A stretch of 64,000 bases of DNA, from assembly GCF_030466625.1 (NCBI RefSeq), contig NZ_JADEVT010000001.1, positions 682,001 through 746,000 of the forward strand, written 5' to 3'. Numbering within the stretch: the stretch's first letter is position 1; each line of letters starts with the position of its first letter. Below are positions 1-8,733 of this stretch, one piece after another. A program made the translations under genes and the position numbers. The notes under the pieces were generated by a model that was given only the letters and a program-made list of their open reading frames with translations, ran no database searches and was not told the origin of the DNA. The stretch comes from Nocardioides sp. ChNu-153 (GTDB taxonomy: Bacteria; Actinomycetota; Actinomycetes; Propionibacteriales; Nocardioidaceae).

Positions 1-1
1 C

Positions 2-844
2 CTGGTCGTGGTGTCCCTGGCGCGGGCCGGCACGCCCATCGGCATCCTGCTGCGGCGCTGGGCCGCGCGGCAGGGCTGGGACTGGCCCCACCACGCCGTC
101 AGCATCGTGCGGGACCGGGGGATCGACCTCACGGCGCTGCGCTGGCTGGTGGACCGCTACGACCCGCAGCGCCTGCTGGTCGTCGACGGCTGGACCGGCA
201 AGGGCGCGATCGCGCGCGAGCTGGCCGCGGCCGTCGCGAGCGCCAACGAGCAGCTGCGCCTGGGCGGGCGGGGCGTGCCCGCGGACCTCGCGGTGCTCGC
301 CGACCCGGGGGAGTGCGTCGAGCTCTTCGGCACCCGCGACGACTTCCTCATCCCCTCGGCCTGCCTCAACAGCACGGTGTCGGGGCTCGTCTCCCGCACG
401 GTGCTCAACGCCGACCTCATCGGGCCGCACGACTTCCACGGCGCGAAGTTCTACGCGGAGCTGGCCGACGAGGACGTGTCGGGCGACTACCTCGACGCCG
501 TCACCGCGGCCTTCGACGCCGTCGAGGCCGACGCCCGCCGGGAGGCCGAGCGGCTCCGCGCGAGCGACCGCACGCCGACGTGGTCGGGCTGGGTCGCGGC
601 CGAGAAGCTCCAGGCCGAGCACGGGCTGCCGAGCGTCAACCTCGTCAAGCCCGGGGTGGGCGAGACCACCCGCGTGCTGCTGCGCCGGGTGCCCTGGCGG
701 GTGGTGGTGCGGCCCGGCCGCGACGCCGACCTGCGGCACGTGCGCCTGCTCGCCGCGGAGCGCGGCGTGCCCGTCGTGGAGGTGGACGACCTGCCCTACA
801 GCTGCGTCGGCATCATCCGACCGACCGAGCAGGACGGCTCGTGA
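2..844 (+). CDS. StiP-like PRTase/PELOTA-domain protein (5' partial)
   Basis: The reading frame is open at the window edge, so the true start lies upstream; about 280 codons are visible. The main part matches the phosphoribosyltransferase-like domain (PRTase_1, also called cysteine protease StiP family) found in TerD/tellurite-type gene clusters. A PRPP-loop-like segment VDGWTGKGA lies around visible residues 59-67. The last 60 or so residues (GVGETTRVLLRR to the end) look like the PELOTA_1 RNA-binding domain usually fused to it. The stop overlaps the start of the following HAD gene by 4 bases (GTGA), so the two are translationally coupled. Family proposals link such clusters to synthesis of a nucleoside-like metabolite in stress; this is not shown by the sequence. 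The rest of the cluster would be to the left. Confidence 0.8.
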   Translation: MVVVSLARAGTPIGILLRRWAARQGWDWPHHAVSIVRDRGIDLTALRWLVDRYDPQRLLVVDGWTGKGAIARELAAAVASANEQLRLGGRGVPADLAVLADPGECVELFGTRDDFLIPSACLNSTVSGLVSRTVLNADLIGPHDFHGAKFYAELADEDVSGDYLDAVTAAFDAVEADARREAERLRASDRTPTWSGWVAAEKLQAEHGLPSVNLVKPGVGETTRVLLRRVPWRVVVRPGRDADLRHVRLLAAERGVPVVEVDDLPYSCVGIIRPTEQDGS

Positions 845-1686
845 GCGGCCGGGGCCTCCTGGTCGCCTCCGACCTGGACCGCACCCTCATCTACTCGGCC
901 GCCGCGATGCAGCTCGGCGAGGCCGTCGCGGAGCCCGTCTGCGTCGAGGTGTACGACGGGCGGCCGACCAGCTTCATGGACCCCGCGGCCCTCGACGCGC
1001 TCGGCGCGCTCTCCGAGCGCACCCCGTTCGTGCCGGTGACCACGCGCACCCGGGAGCAGTTCGGCCGCATCGTCCTGCCGGGCGTGCGCTCGACCCACGC
1101 CGTCACGACGAACGGCGCCGTCATCCTCGACGGCGGGACGCCGTGTCCCGAGTGGGCGGCCGAGGTGCGCCGGCGCACGGCGGGGGGCGCGTCGTACCTC
1201 GACGCCACCCGCGCCCTGCGGCCCGTCTGGGAGCGCCCGTGGGTGCGCAAGGTCCGCGACGCGGAGGAGCAGTTCGTCTACGCCGTGGTCGAGCCGGCGC
1301 TGACGCCCGCGGAGTGGTACGACGAGCTCGCCGCCGCCACGACCGCCCTCGGCTGGGTGCTGTCGGTGCAGGGGCGCAAGGCGTACGTCATCCCGCCCGG
1401 GCTGACCAAGGAGGCCGCGGTCGCCGAGGTCGCCCGGCGTACCGGCGCCGACGCGGTCGCGGCCGCCGGGGACTCGTGGCTGGACGCCGGGATGCTCGCG
1501 GCGGCCGATTACGCGGTGCGCCCGGCGCACGGCGAACTGCACGCGCAGGACTGGTCGACGCCGGGCCTGCGGGTGACGACCGCGGCCGGCGGACGGGCGG
1601 CCGCGGAGATCGTCGCCGCGTTCGACGGATGGGAGCGCGAGGGCGCGTCGGGGTGGTCTACGGTGTCGTCCGACCCCCTCCCCTGA
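841..1686 (+). CDS. HAD-superfamily hydrolase of the PRTase/PELOTA cluster
   Basis: 281 residues from a GTG start that overlaps the preceding stop. HAD motif I is DLDRT (Asp11, Asp13) and motif IV is GDSWLD near residue 210, so the nucleophile, acid/base Asp and Mg-binding acids are all present. Between them is a cap with an invariant-looking segment around the Lys at residue 180 (RKAYVIP). It resembles the sucrose-phosphatase-like HADs that sit beside PRTase/PELOTA proteins in TerD-type operons. A phosphatase acting on a phosphorylated sugar or nucleotide intermediate made by its neighbour is the natural inference; the substrate is unknown. Ends 17 bases before the FHA-ABC gene. Confidence 0.85.
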   Translation: MSGRGLLVASDLDRTLIYSAAAMQLGEAVAEPVCVEVYDGRPTSFMDPAALDALGALSERTPFVPVTTRTREQFGRIVLPGVRSTHAVTTNGAVILDGGTPCPEWAAEVRRRTAGGASYLDATRALRPVWERPWVRKVRDAEEQFVYAVVEPALTPAEWYDELAAATTALGWVLSVQGRKAYVIPPGLTKEAAVAEVARRTGADAVAAAGDSWLDAGMLAAADYAVRPAHGELHAQDWSTPGLRVTTAAGGRAAAEIVAAFDGWEREGASGWSTVSSDPLP

Positions 1687-1703
1687 CGACGGAGACCGAT
1701 CAC

Positions 1704-4274
1704 GTGGTGCCTCCCGGACCTGCGGGTCCCTCCCTCCGCGTCGGCATCGGCGGTGAGTCCCGCGACTTCGCCCCCCAGACGACCGTGACGATCGGCCGCG
1801 ACCAGGCCTGCACCCTCGTGCTCGCGCACGGCGACGTGTCGCGGCGCCATGCCGAGCTGCGCCACGAGCGCGGGTCGTGGTGGGTCGTGGACCTGGGCAG
1901 CACCAACGGCACCCTCGTCGACGGCCAGCGGGTCGGCGAGCTCGCGCTCGCCCCCGGCCGGTCCGTCGACGTGCTCGTCGGTGGCACCCGCGGGGTGCCG
2001 CTGCGCGTGCAGGTCGGGGCCGGACCGGCCGCGCCGGCCGCACCCCCGCCGTACGCCGCCCCCGGCCGCCCGCCCCAGCAGGCACCCCAGCAGGCACCGC
2101 AGCAGACGCCGCGCGGGGCCCGGCCGCCCGCGCACCAGCCGCCGCCGTTCCAGCCCCACCAGCCGCCGGCCGACGACCGCACGATGGCCGCAGGCGCCCC
2201 CGCGGCGTTCGCGGGCGGCGCGGGCGGTCCCGGGCACGGTCCAAGGCACGGCGGTGCCGCGGCCCGCACGGCGCCGCCCGGCCAGTTCGCGCACGGGCAA
2301 CCCCTGCTGCGCGGCCCGGTGGTCGCGGGGCGCACGTTCACGATCGGGCGCGCGCAGGGCTGCGACGTCGTGCTCGACGACCCGCTCGTCTCGCGGCGTC
2401 ACGCCGCGATCGAGCTCGGCCGGGCAGCCGTGCTGCGCGACCTGGGCAGCTTCAACGGCACGTACGTCAACGGGTCGCGGCTCCAGGGCGGCGTCGGGCT
2501 CTCGCCGGGCGACGAGGTCATCGTCGGCAACCAGACGTTCACGTGGACCGGTGGCCAGCTGCTGGCCCGCAACACGCGCTCCGACCTCACGCTCGTCGTC
2601 GAGGGCCTCACCACCGTGGTCAAGGGCGGCCGGCGGCTGCTCGACGGCGTCTCGCTCGAGCTCGGCCCGGCGTCGCTGACCGCGGTCATCGGACCGTCGG
2701 GCTCCGGCAAGTCGACGATGCTCGGGGCGCTGACCGGCACCCGGCCCGCGACGTACGGCAACGTCATCTGGCAGGGGCACGACCTCTACGCGCACTACGA
2801 CCAGCTGCGCCACCAGATCGGTCTGGTGCCGCAGCAGGACATCCAGCACCCGCAGCTCACGGTGCGCCAGGGCCTGTCGTACGCCGCGCGCCTGCGCCTG
2901 CCGCCCGACACCGGCTCGGCCGAGCGCGCCCAGCGCGTCGAGCAGGTGGTCGGCCAGATGCAGCTCGGCCGCCAGGTCGACAACCGCATCGGCACCCAGC
3001 TGTCCGGCGGGCAGAAGAAGCGGGTCTCGATCGCGACCGAGCTGCTCACCGCCCCGCCGCTGCTCTTCCTCGACGAGCCCACCTCGGGCCTCGACCCGGG
3101 TCTCGACCGCGACGTCATGCACCTGCTGCGCGGGCTGGCCGACGAGGGTCGCGTGGTCGTCGTCGTCACCCACTCGGTGCTGGCGCTCGACGTGTGCGAC
3201 AAGGTCGTCGTGATGGCGCCCGGGGGCCGCATCGCCTACGCGGGCCCGCCCGACGAGGTGCTGGCGCACTTCGGCTGCAGCGACTACCCCGAGGTCTTCG
3301 ACCTGCTCGACGAGCCCGACCTGTGGCGGCGGATCCCGCCGCCGCCCGGTGGCCGCGCGGCGACGGGCGCCCTGCCGGTCGTGGCGAACGCCGCGCTGCC
3401 CTCGCCGCCGCGCCAGTCCTTCGCCCGCCAGTTCGGCACGCTGGTGCGCCGCACCCTGTCGGTGATCGCGTCCGACAAGATGCTGCTCGCCCTGCTGCTG
3501 CTCACCCCGCCCGCCATCGGCGGCCTCAGCCGGCTGGCGCAGGGCGGTGACGGGTTCGCGCTGGCCCGCACCGCCGACGACAACGGCCTGCTGCGCCCGG
3601 GGGAGGTGGTGCAGCGCCTGACGGTCTTCATCGTGGCCGCCGCCCTCATCGGCGCGGTCATGACGGTGTGGGCGCTGGTCAACGAGCGGGCGGTCTTCCG
3701 GCGCGAGTACGCCGTCGGCCTCTCGCCCGGGGTGTACCTCACGAGCAAGGTCGCCGTCTTCGGCGTGCTGTGCTTCCTGCAGGGGGTGGTGGTCACCTTC
3801 GTCGGCACGGTCGGGCTGCCCGGTCCGGACGACGGGGGCGTGGTCGGCCTGGGCTGGTTCGAGGTGGCGATCGCGGTGGGGCTGGTGTGCACGGCGGTGG
3901 CCGTGCTGTGCCTGGCCATCAGCGCGCTGCTGACCAGCTCGGAGCAGGGGATGCCGGCGCTCATCGGCGTCGTCATGACGCAGCTGGTGTTCTCGGGCGC
4001 CATCATCTCCGTCGCCGGGCGGGCCGTGCTCGAGCAGCTGGCCTGGCTGGCGCCGGCCCGGTGGGGGTACGCCGCGTCCGCCGCGACCGTCGACCTGAAC
4101 CGGTCGAAGGAGGGCGCCGACGGTGCGCTGCTCGAGGGGGAGGAGCGCGACGTGCTCTACACCCCCGACGTCGACCAGTGGGTGCTCAACCTGTTCGTGC
4201 TCGTGCTGCTGACGCTGGCGTTCGTGGTGCTGGGCTACCTCACCGTGCGCCGCAGCGCCCGCGCGCCGGAGTGA
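1704..4274 (+). CDS. double-FHA ABC transporter, ATPase and permease fused
   Basis: 856 residues. The GTG at 1704 follows GGAG nine bases upstream; the next codon is also GTG. Order of domains: FHA1 (GR 31-32, SRRH 46-49, STNG 66-69), a Pro/Gln/Ala linker (about 110-205), FHA2 (TIGR near 215, SRRH, SFNGT), ABC ATPase (Walker A GPSGSGKS near 330, signature LSGGQKKR near 432, Walker B LLFLDEP), then about six membrane helices (about 570-850) of the ABC-2 type. The architecture is that of mycobacterial Rv1747, an exporter whose FHA domains bind phosphothreonines made by Ser/Thr kinases. A receptor kinase lies about 50 kb away in this window but nothing ties the two. Exported substrate unknown; cell-envelope lipid or glycan is the usual guess. 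Confidence 0.92.
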   Translation: MVPPGPAGPSLRVGIGGESRDFAPQTTVTIGRDQACTLVLAHGDVSRRHAELRHERGSWWVVDLGSTNGTLVDGQRVGELALAPGRSVDVLVGGTRGVPLRVQVGAGPAAPAAPPPYAAPGRPPQQAPQQAPQQTPRGARPPAHQPPPFQPHQPPADDRTMAAGAPAAFAGGAGGPGHGPRHGGAAARTAPPGQFAHGQPLLRGPVVAGRTFTIGRAQGCDVVLDDPLVSRRHAAIELGRAAVLRDLGSFNGTYVNGSRLQGGVGLSPGDEVIVGNQTFTWTGGQLLARNTRSDLTLVVEGLTTVVKGGRRLLDGVSLELGPASLTAVIGPSGSGKSTMLGALTGTRPATYGNVIWQGHDLYAHYDQLRHQIGLVPQQDIQHPQLTVRQGLSYAARLRLPPDTGSAERAQRVEQVVGQMQLGRQVDNRIGTQLSGGQKKRVSIATELLTAPPLLFLDEPTSGLDPGLDRDVMHLLRGLADEGRVVVVVTHSVLALDVCDKVVVMAPGGRIAYAGPPDEVLAHFGCSDYPEVFDLLDEPDLWRRIPPPPGGRAATGALPVVANAALPSPPRQSFARQFGTLVRRTLSVIASDKMLLALLLLTPPAIGGLSRLAQGGDGFALARTADDNGLLRPGEVVQRLTVFIVAAALIGAVMTVWALVNERAVFRREYAVGLSPGVYLTSKVAVFGVLCFLQGVVVTFVGTVGLPGPDDGGVVGLGWFEVAIAVGLVCTAVAVLCLAISALLTSSEQGMPALIGVVMTQLVFSGAIISVAGRAVLEQLAWLAPARWGYAASAATVDLNRSKEGADGALLEGEERDVLYTPDVDQWVLNLFVLVLLTLAFVVLGYLTVRRSARAPE

Positions 4275-4318
4275 GCGGCGTCGTACCGCGGAGGTCGCCC
4301 GGGCGCGCGCGGGCAACG

Positions 4319-4344
4319 GGAACGTATCGGGATCGGCGAGCGTT
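4319..4344 (+). promoter_or_regulatory. ECF sigma (SigR/SigH-type) promoter of the YccA gene
   Basis: GGAAC (4319-4323), 18 bases, GTT (4342-4344). This fits the thiol-oxidative/envelope-stress ECF consensus GGAAN-N18-GTT known from Streptomyces SigR and mycobacterial SigH/SigE. Expected transcript start about 4351, giving a 50-base leader with a good AGGAGG before the ATG at 4400. Confidence 0.6.
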
Positions 4345-4399
4345 GAAGGAGTACGAGCCCGTAGCATGACGGGCCCGCACCTCAGGAGGAGTGAGTCCC

Positions 4400-5266
4400 A
4401 TGCAGAGCAACAACCCGGTGTTCAGGCGTTCGGCCGAGTTCAACGGGTCGCGCGCCAACGGCACCCCGACGTATGCCGGCGGCGTCGGCTACGGCCAGCC
4501 CCAGGGCCAGCCCTACGGCTACGGTGACCCGGCGTCGTGGGACATGTCCCGTGCCACCGCGCCTGCCCCCGCCTCGGGCCGGATGACGATCGACACCGTC
4601 GTGCAGAAGACGGCGTTCTCGGTCGGCACCGTGATCCTCGCGGCGATGGCGACGTGGATCCTGACGCCCGACATCACGACGACCAACACCGACGCGATGG
4701 GCGCGCTCGGTGCGCTCGCCGGCCTCGGCGCCCTCGCGGCGTTCGGCCTCTCGATGGTCAACTCGTTCAAGCGGCTCGTGAGCCCCGCGCTCGTCATGGC
4801 GTTCGCCGTGGCCGAGGGTGTCGCGCTCGGCGCGCTGAGCAAGATGTTCAACGGCATGTTCGGCGGCGGTGTCGTCATGGGCGCCGTCATCGGCACGTTC
4901 GCGGCCTTCGCGGGCACGCTGGCGGCCTACAAGGTGCTGAACATCCGCGTCGGCGACAAGTTCCGCATCTTCGTCGTCGCCGCCATGTTCGGCATGGTCG
5001 GCCTCGGCCTGATGGAGCTCGTGCTCGGCCTGTTCGGCGCCCAGATCGGCCTGTTCGGCTTCGGGGGCCTCGGCACGGTGATGGCGATCGTCGGTCTCGT
5101 GCTCGGTGTCTTCATGCTGATCCTCGACTTCGACTTCGTGGAGCAGGGCATCGCCGCCGGGCTCGACGAGCGCGAGTCGTGGCGCGCCGCGTTCGCGATG
5201 ACGGTCAGCCTGGTCTGGATCTACACCAACCTGCTGCGCCTGCTGGCGATCTTCAGCCAGGACTGA
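4400..5266 (+). CDS. Bax inhibitor-1/YccA family membrane protein
   Basis: 288 residues; ATG 4400 is preceded by AGGAGG ten bases upstream, which favours it over the in-frame GTG at 4391. A soluble Gly/Tyr-rich N-terminus (about 60 residues) is followed by seven hydrophobic helices, the Bax inhibitor-like layout. The conserved acidic residues of the last helices are seen in DFDFVEQGI near residue 250. Members are integral membrane proteins thought to conduct or sense cations (pH-dependent Ca leak in the bacterial homologue BsYetJ). Stands alone, with an ECF-type promoter upstream and a strong hairpin downstream, so a single-gene stress-induced transcript is likely. Confidence 0.92.
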   Translation: MQSNNPVFRRSAEFNGSRANGTPTYAGGVGYGQPQGQPYGYGDPASWDMSRATAPAPASGRMTIDTVVQKTAFSVGTVILAAMATWILTPDITTTNTDAMGALGALAGLGALAAFGLSMVNSFKRLVSPALVMAFAVAEGVALGALSKMFNGMFGGGVVMGAVIGTFAAFAGTLAAYKVLNIRVGDKFRIFVVAAMFGMVGLGLMELVLGLFGAQIGLFGFGGLGTVMAIVGLVLGVFMLILDFDFVEQGIAAGLDERESWRAAFAMTVSLVWIYTNLLRLLAIFSQD

Positions 5267-5302
5267 CCGGCACCGGTAGCACCCGCAGCACCGCTCGACG
5301 CG

Positions 5303-5336
5303 AACGGCGCCGTCCCCCTCGGGGGGCGGCGCCGTT
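5303..5336. terminator. bidirectional hairpin terminator between convergent genes
   Basis: Arms of 16 bases beginning AACGGCGCCG on the left and ending CGGCGCCGTT on the right, one G-T mismatch, with a loop of about four bases. It lies between the YccA gene and the convergent SGNH hydrolase. No long T-run follows, which is usual in very GC-rich actinomycetes. The rest of the gap up to 5487 shows only a GTGCCAGCGCCAC motif like the one at 37237. Confidence 0.75.
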
Positions 5337-5487
5337 CCGTGTTCCCGGGTCGCATCTCCCGGGTCGCGCCGGCCCGGGTGCGCCGCCCGGCGTACCCCCC
5401 CGGCGTCTGGTGCGGTGCCAGCGCCACTGGTGCGGGCGCAGACCGCGTCTCCAGTAGCTCGGACACCGCGTTACACCGGGGCGGGCG

Positions 5488-6639
5488 TCAGGAGCCGGTG
5501 GCGGTCGTCCCGCTGTCGCCGAGGCCCCCGCCGGCGCCACCAGCACCGGCCTCACCAGCACCGGCCTCACCAGGAGCGGCCGCACCGCCACCGCCCTCGA
5601 CGGCGGTGAGGTGCGGAGCGGCGGGCGGCGCGTGGTCCTCGGCCGACTCGGGGCCGACGGTGTCGGTGCCCGGGCGGCGGCGGCGGTGGCGCAGCTCGAC
5701 CCAGCGCCCGCGGACGCCGCGGCGGTTGCCCGCCACCTCGGTGCCGCCGAGCTCGGTGCCCGGCGTGCGCACGGCCTCGATGGCGGCCTGGGCGATGGGC
5801 AGCACCCGCTCGCCGCGGAACGCCTCGGGCAGCCGCTCGTCCTCGGGCAGCTGGCCCAGGGCGGCGAGCATCGAGGGCAGCAGGGACGCCGCCATCTGCT
5901 CGTAGCCGTGGGCCGAGGGGTGGAACTGGTCGGGCCCGAAGAGCAGCGCCGGGGCCGCCTCGAACTCGGGACCGAGCACGGAGCCGAGCGACACGGTGCG
6001 GCCGTCCTCCTCGACGACCGCGATCGTCTGGCCCGCCGCGAGGCGGCGCGACCAGGAGCGCGCGATCTGCTTGAGCGGCGGCGGGACGGGCTTGACGGTG
6101 CCCAGGTCCGGGCACGTGCCCACGACGACCTCGCACCCGGCGGCACGGAAGCGCCGTACCGCCTCGGCGAGGTGCTGCACCGACTCCGACGGCTTCACGG
6201 TGTGCGTCACGTCGTTGCCGCCCACGACGATGACGGCCACGTCGGGCTCGACGGGCAGGGCGCGGTCCACCTGGGGCGCGAGGTCGCTCGACAGGGCGCC
6301 GACGACGGCCAGCGTGCGCAGGTAGACCCGCCGGTCGGCGTGCACGGCGAGGCCCGAGGCCAGCAGGGCGCCGGGGGTCTGCTCGACGCTCTCGACGCCG
6401 TAGCCGGCGGCGAGGGAGTCACCGAGGATCACGACCTTGTAGGCGGGCCCGGGGCGGCCGCGGCCGTACCAGCCGGTGGAGTCCGGGGGCGGGTCCTCCC
6501 GGGGGTCGCCGATCGTCCTCCGCGCCACGGTCGCCTCGAAGCGGAGGAGCCCGTAGAGCCCCGCACCGACGACGGAGAGCCCTCCTCCGCCGTAGGCAGC
6601 GGCGGCCGCGAGCTTCCTGGCTGCTGCTGCTCTTCCCAC
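5488..6639 (-). CDS. SGNH/GDSL hydrolase, membrane-anchored or secreted
   Basis: 383 residues from GTG. An N-terminal hydrophobic stretch (about residues 10-33) looks like an uncleaved anchor or signal. SGNH block I is GDSLAAGYG with nucleophile Ser75; block III is GGND; the catalytic Asp/His pair is DQFHPSAHGY near residue 247. The family hydrolyses ester bonds of lipids, acylated sugars or envelope polymers, here probably outside the membrane. The last 80 residues are low-complexity Ala/Gly/Pro. The start has no Shine-Dalgarno but has TAGAGT six bases upstream, implying a leaderless transcript divergent from cbs. Confidence 0.9.
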   Translation of the reverse strand: MGRAAAARKLAAAAAYGGGGLSVVGAGLYGLLRFEATVARRTIGDPREDPPPDSTGWYGRGRPGPAYKVVILGDSLAAGYGVESVEQTPGALLASGLAVHADRRVYLRTLAVVGALSSDLAPQVDRALPVEPDVAVIVVGGNDVTHTVKPSESVQHLAEAVRRFRAAGCEVVVGTCPDLGTVKPVPPPLKQIARSWSRRLAAGQTIAVVEEDGRTVSLGSVLGPEFEAAPALLFGPDQFHPSAHGYEQMAASLLPSMLAALGQLPEDERLPEAFRGERVLPIAQAAIEAVRTPGTELGGTEVAGNRRGVRGRWVELRHRRRRPGTDTVGPESAEDHAPPAAPHLTAVEGGGGAAAPGEAGAGEAGAGGAGGGLGDSGTTATGS

Positions 6640-6645
6640 CCCGAC

Positions 6646-6682
6646 ACTCTACGGACCGCCGCGCCGCGCCGGGGGCTAGATT
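6646..6682. promoter_or_regulatory. divergent leaderless promoters, SGNH hydrolase and cbs
   Basis: Minus strand: TAGAGT (6646-6651) then six bases to the GTG ending at 6639. Plus strand: TAGATT (6677-6682) then six bases to the ATG at 6689. Both place the transcript start on or beside the first base of the start codon. The -10 boxes point apart, 25 bp between them. Confidence 0.6.
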
Positions 6683-6688
6683 GCCCCC

Positions 6689-8083
6689 ATGCAGTTCGTC
6701 ACCTCCTTGCTCGAGCTCATCGGCGACACCCCGCTGGTGCAGCTCTCCCGCGTCCTCGACCGGCCCGCCGCCACCCCCGGCTCCGGCCCGCTCGTGCTGG
6801 CCAAGGTCGAGTACCTCAACCCGGGCGGCTCGGTGAAGGACCGCATCGCGACGCGCATGATCGACGCGGCCGAGGCCTCCGGCGAGCTGCAGCCGGGCGG
6901 CACGATCGTCGAGCCCACCTCGGGCAACACCGGCGTGGGCCTCGCGATGGTCGCGCAGCAGCGGGGCTACCGCTGCGTGTTCGTCTGCCCCGACAAGGTC
7001 AGCGAGGACAAGCGCAACGTGCTCCGCGCGTACGGCGCCGAGGTCGTCGTCTGCCCGACCGCCGTGGCGCCGGAGCACCCCGACTCCTACTACAACGTCT
7101 CCGACCGCCTCGCCTCCGAGCCGGGCGCGTGGAAGCCGAACCAGTACGCCAACGTCCACAACCCGCGCTCGCACTACGAGACCACCGGCCCGGAGATCTG
7201 GGCGCAGACCGAGGGCCGCATCACCCACTTCGTGGCGGGCGTCGGCACCGGCGGCACCATCTCCGGCACCGGGCGCTACCTCAAGGAGCGCAACCCGGAC
7301 GTGCAGGTCATCGGGGCCGACCCGGCCGGCTCGGTCTACTCCGGCGGCACCGGCCGGCCCTACCTCGTCGAGGGCGTGGGCGAGGACTTCTGGCCCGACA
7401 CCTACGACCGCGAGATCGCGGACCGCATCATCGAGGTCTCCGACGCCGACTCGTTCGCCTTCACCCGCCGGCTCGCCCGCGAGGAGGCGATGCTCGTCGG
7501 CGGCTCCTCCGGCATGGCCGCCTTCGCCGCCGTCCAGCTCGCGCACGAGCTCGAGGGCACGCCGGAGGGGAAGGACGCCGTCATCGTCGTGCTCCTGCCC
7601 GACTCGGGGCGCGGCTACCTGACGAAGGTGTTCAACGACGCGTGGCTGGGGCAGTACGGCTTCCTGGCCGCCGCGTCCGACCGCACGGTCGGCGAGGTGC
7701 TGCGCGCCAAGAGCGGCTCGCTGCCCGACCTCGTGCACACCCACCCGGCGGAGACGATCGCCGAGGCGGTCCACATCCTGCAGGAGTACGGCGTGTCCCA
7801 GATGCCCGTGGTCCGCGCCGAGCCCCCGGTGGTCGCGGCCGAGGTCGCGGGCTCGGTCTCCGAGCGCGACCTGCTCGACGCCCTCTTCACCGGCTCGGCC
7901 CGCCTCACCGACCAGGTCGAGGACCACATGTCGCCGGCCCTGCCGACCATCGGTGCCTCGGCGTCCGCGGCGGACGCGGTCGAGGCGCTCGGCTCCGCCG
8001 ACGCCCTGCTCGTCCACGAGGACGGCAAGCCCGTCGGCGTCGTGACGCGGCAGGACCTGCTCGCCCACCTGGCCCGCGGATGA
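6689..8083 (+). CDS. cbs: cystathionine beta-synthase
   Basis: 464 residues, full length for bacterial CBS. The fold-type II PLP domain carries the Schiff-base Lys50 in GGSVKDR and the phosphate/substrate loop TSGNTG near residue 78; GTGGT loop near 190. The C-terminal 120 residues form a CBS-domain pair. It condenses homocysteine with serine (or an activated serine) to cystathionine in the forward transsulfuration branch. O-acetylserine sulfhydrylase homologues share the N-terminal domain, but the CBS pair and the presence of metB at 22.7 kb in the window favour cystathionine beta-synthase. The LuxR gene starts inside its stop codon (ATGA). Confidence 0.95.
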   Translation: MQFVTSLLELIGDTPLVQLSRVLDRPAATPGSGPLVLAKVEYLNPGGSVKDRIATRMIDAAEASGELQPGGTIVEPTSGNTGVGLAMVAQQRGYRCVFVCPDKVSEDKRNVLRAYGAEVVVCPTAVAPEHPDSYYNVSDRLASEPGAWKPNQYANVHNPRSHYETTGPEIWAQTEGRITHFVAGVGTGGTISGTGRYLKERNPDVQVIGADPAGSVYSGGTGRPYLVEGVGEDFWPDTYDREIADRIIEVSDADSFAFTRRLAREEAMLVGGSSGMAAFAAVQLAHELEGTPEGKDAVIVVLLPDSGRGYLTKVFNDAWLGQYGFLAAASDRTVGEVLRAKSGSLPDLVHTHPAETIAEAVHILQEYGVSQMPVVRAEPPVVAAEVAGSVSERDLLDALFTGSARLTDQVEDHMSPALPTIGASASAADAVEALGSADALLVHEDGKPVGVVTRQDLLAHLARG

Positions 8084-8733
8084 GCCGAGGCCCCGGACCG
8101 CTGCGCCTCGCCCTCGTCAACGACTACGAGGTCGTGGTGGCGGGGCTCGTGCGCCTGCTCGAGCCGTACGACGCGCAGGTGCGCATCGTGGAGGCGGCGG
8201 CCGGCGAGCGCGTCGGCGCGGACGCCGACGTGGTCCTGTTCGACACGTTCGCGCAGCCGTGGGGCGGGGTCCGCCTCGAGGACGTCGCCGAGCCCGGCAC
8301 CCCCGTCGTCGCCTACACGTGGGACGACCGCGACGAGGTGCGCGCGGAGGCGCTGACCTGGGGCGCGGTGGCCTGCGTGCCGAAGTCGGTCGGCGCCGAG
8401 GAGCTCGTCGACCTGCTCGAGCGGGTGCGTGCCGGCGCGGTGCCGGGCGTCGTGCCGGCCGGGACGGCGTCGCGCCCGCTGCGGGCCCGCGGCTGGCCCG
8501 GGATGGAGCACGGGCTGACCGAGCGGGAGTCGGAGGTGCTGGCCCTGCTCGCGGCCGGGCGCAGCAACACCGAGATCGCCGCGGCCCTCCACCTCAGCAT
8601 CAACTCCGTCAAGACCTACCTGCGCCACGCCTACCGCAAGGCGGGCGTGAACCGGCGCAGCCAGGCGGTGCTCTGGGCGCTCGACCACGGGTTCGGACCC
8701 GCGGTCGCCCGCAGCCGCACGGCCGGCTCGTGA
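8080..8733 (+). CDS. LuxR/NarL-type response regulator (orphan)
   Basis: 217 residues; ATG overlaps the cbs stop. The receiver domain (about 1-120) keeps the phosphoacceptor Asp55 (VVLFDTF) and the Lys of VPKSV, but its first acidic pair is Asn-Asp (VND) instead of Asp-Asp. The C-terminal LuxR helix-turn-helix starts with LTERESEVLALLAAGRSN near residue 150. No histidine kinase is nearby, so its input is unknown; co-translation with cbs could mean it responds to, or controls, sulfur amino acid metabolism, but that is inference. Confidence 0.9.
   Translation: MSRGPGPLRLALVNDYEVVVAGLVRLLEPYDAQVRIVEAAAGERVGADADVVLFDTFAQPWGGVRLEDVAEPGTPVVAYTWDDRDEVRAEALTWGAVACVPKSVGAEELVDLLERVRAGAVPGVVPAGTASRPLRARGWPGMEHGLTERESEVLALLAAGRSNTEIAAALHLSINSVKTYLRHAYRKAGVNRRSQAVLWALDHGFGPAVARSRTAGS

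Noticed and set aside
1509-4367. A 952-codon minus-strand frame opposite the FHA-ABC gene
   Set aside because: Composition of a shadow frame (His/Asp/Arg/Gly-rich) and no domain; the plus strand is an unambiguous ABC exporter.
4343-4367. TTGAAG/TAGCAT as a housekeeping promoter for the YccA gene
   Set aside because: Spacing is only 13 bases; the GGAAC-N18-GTT arrangement fits better.
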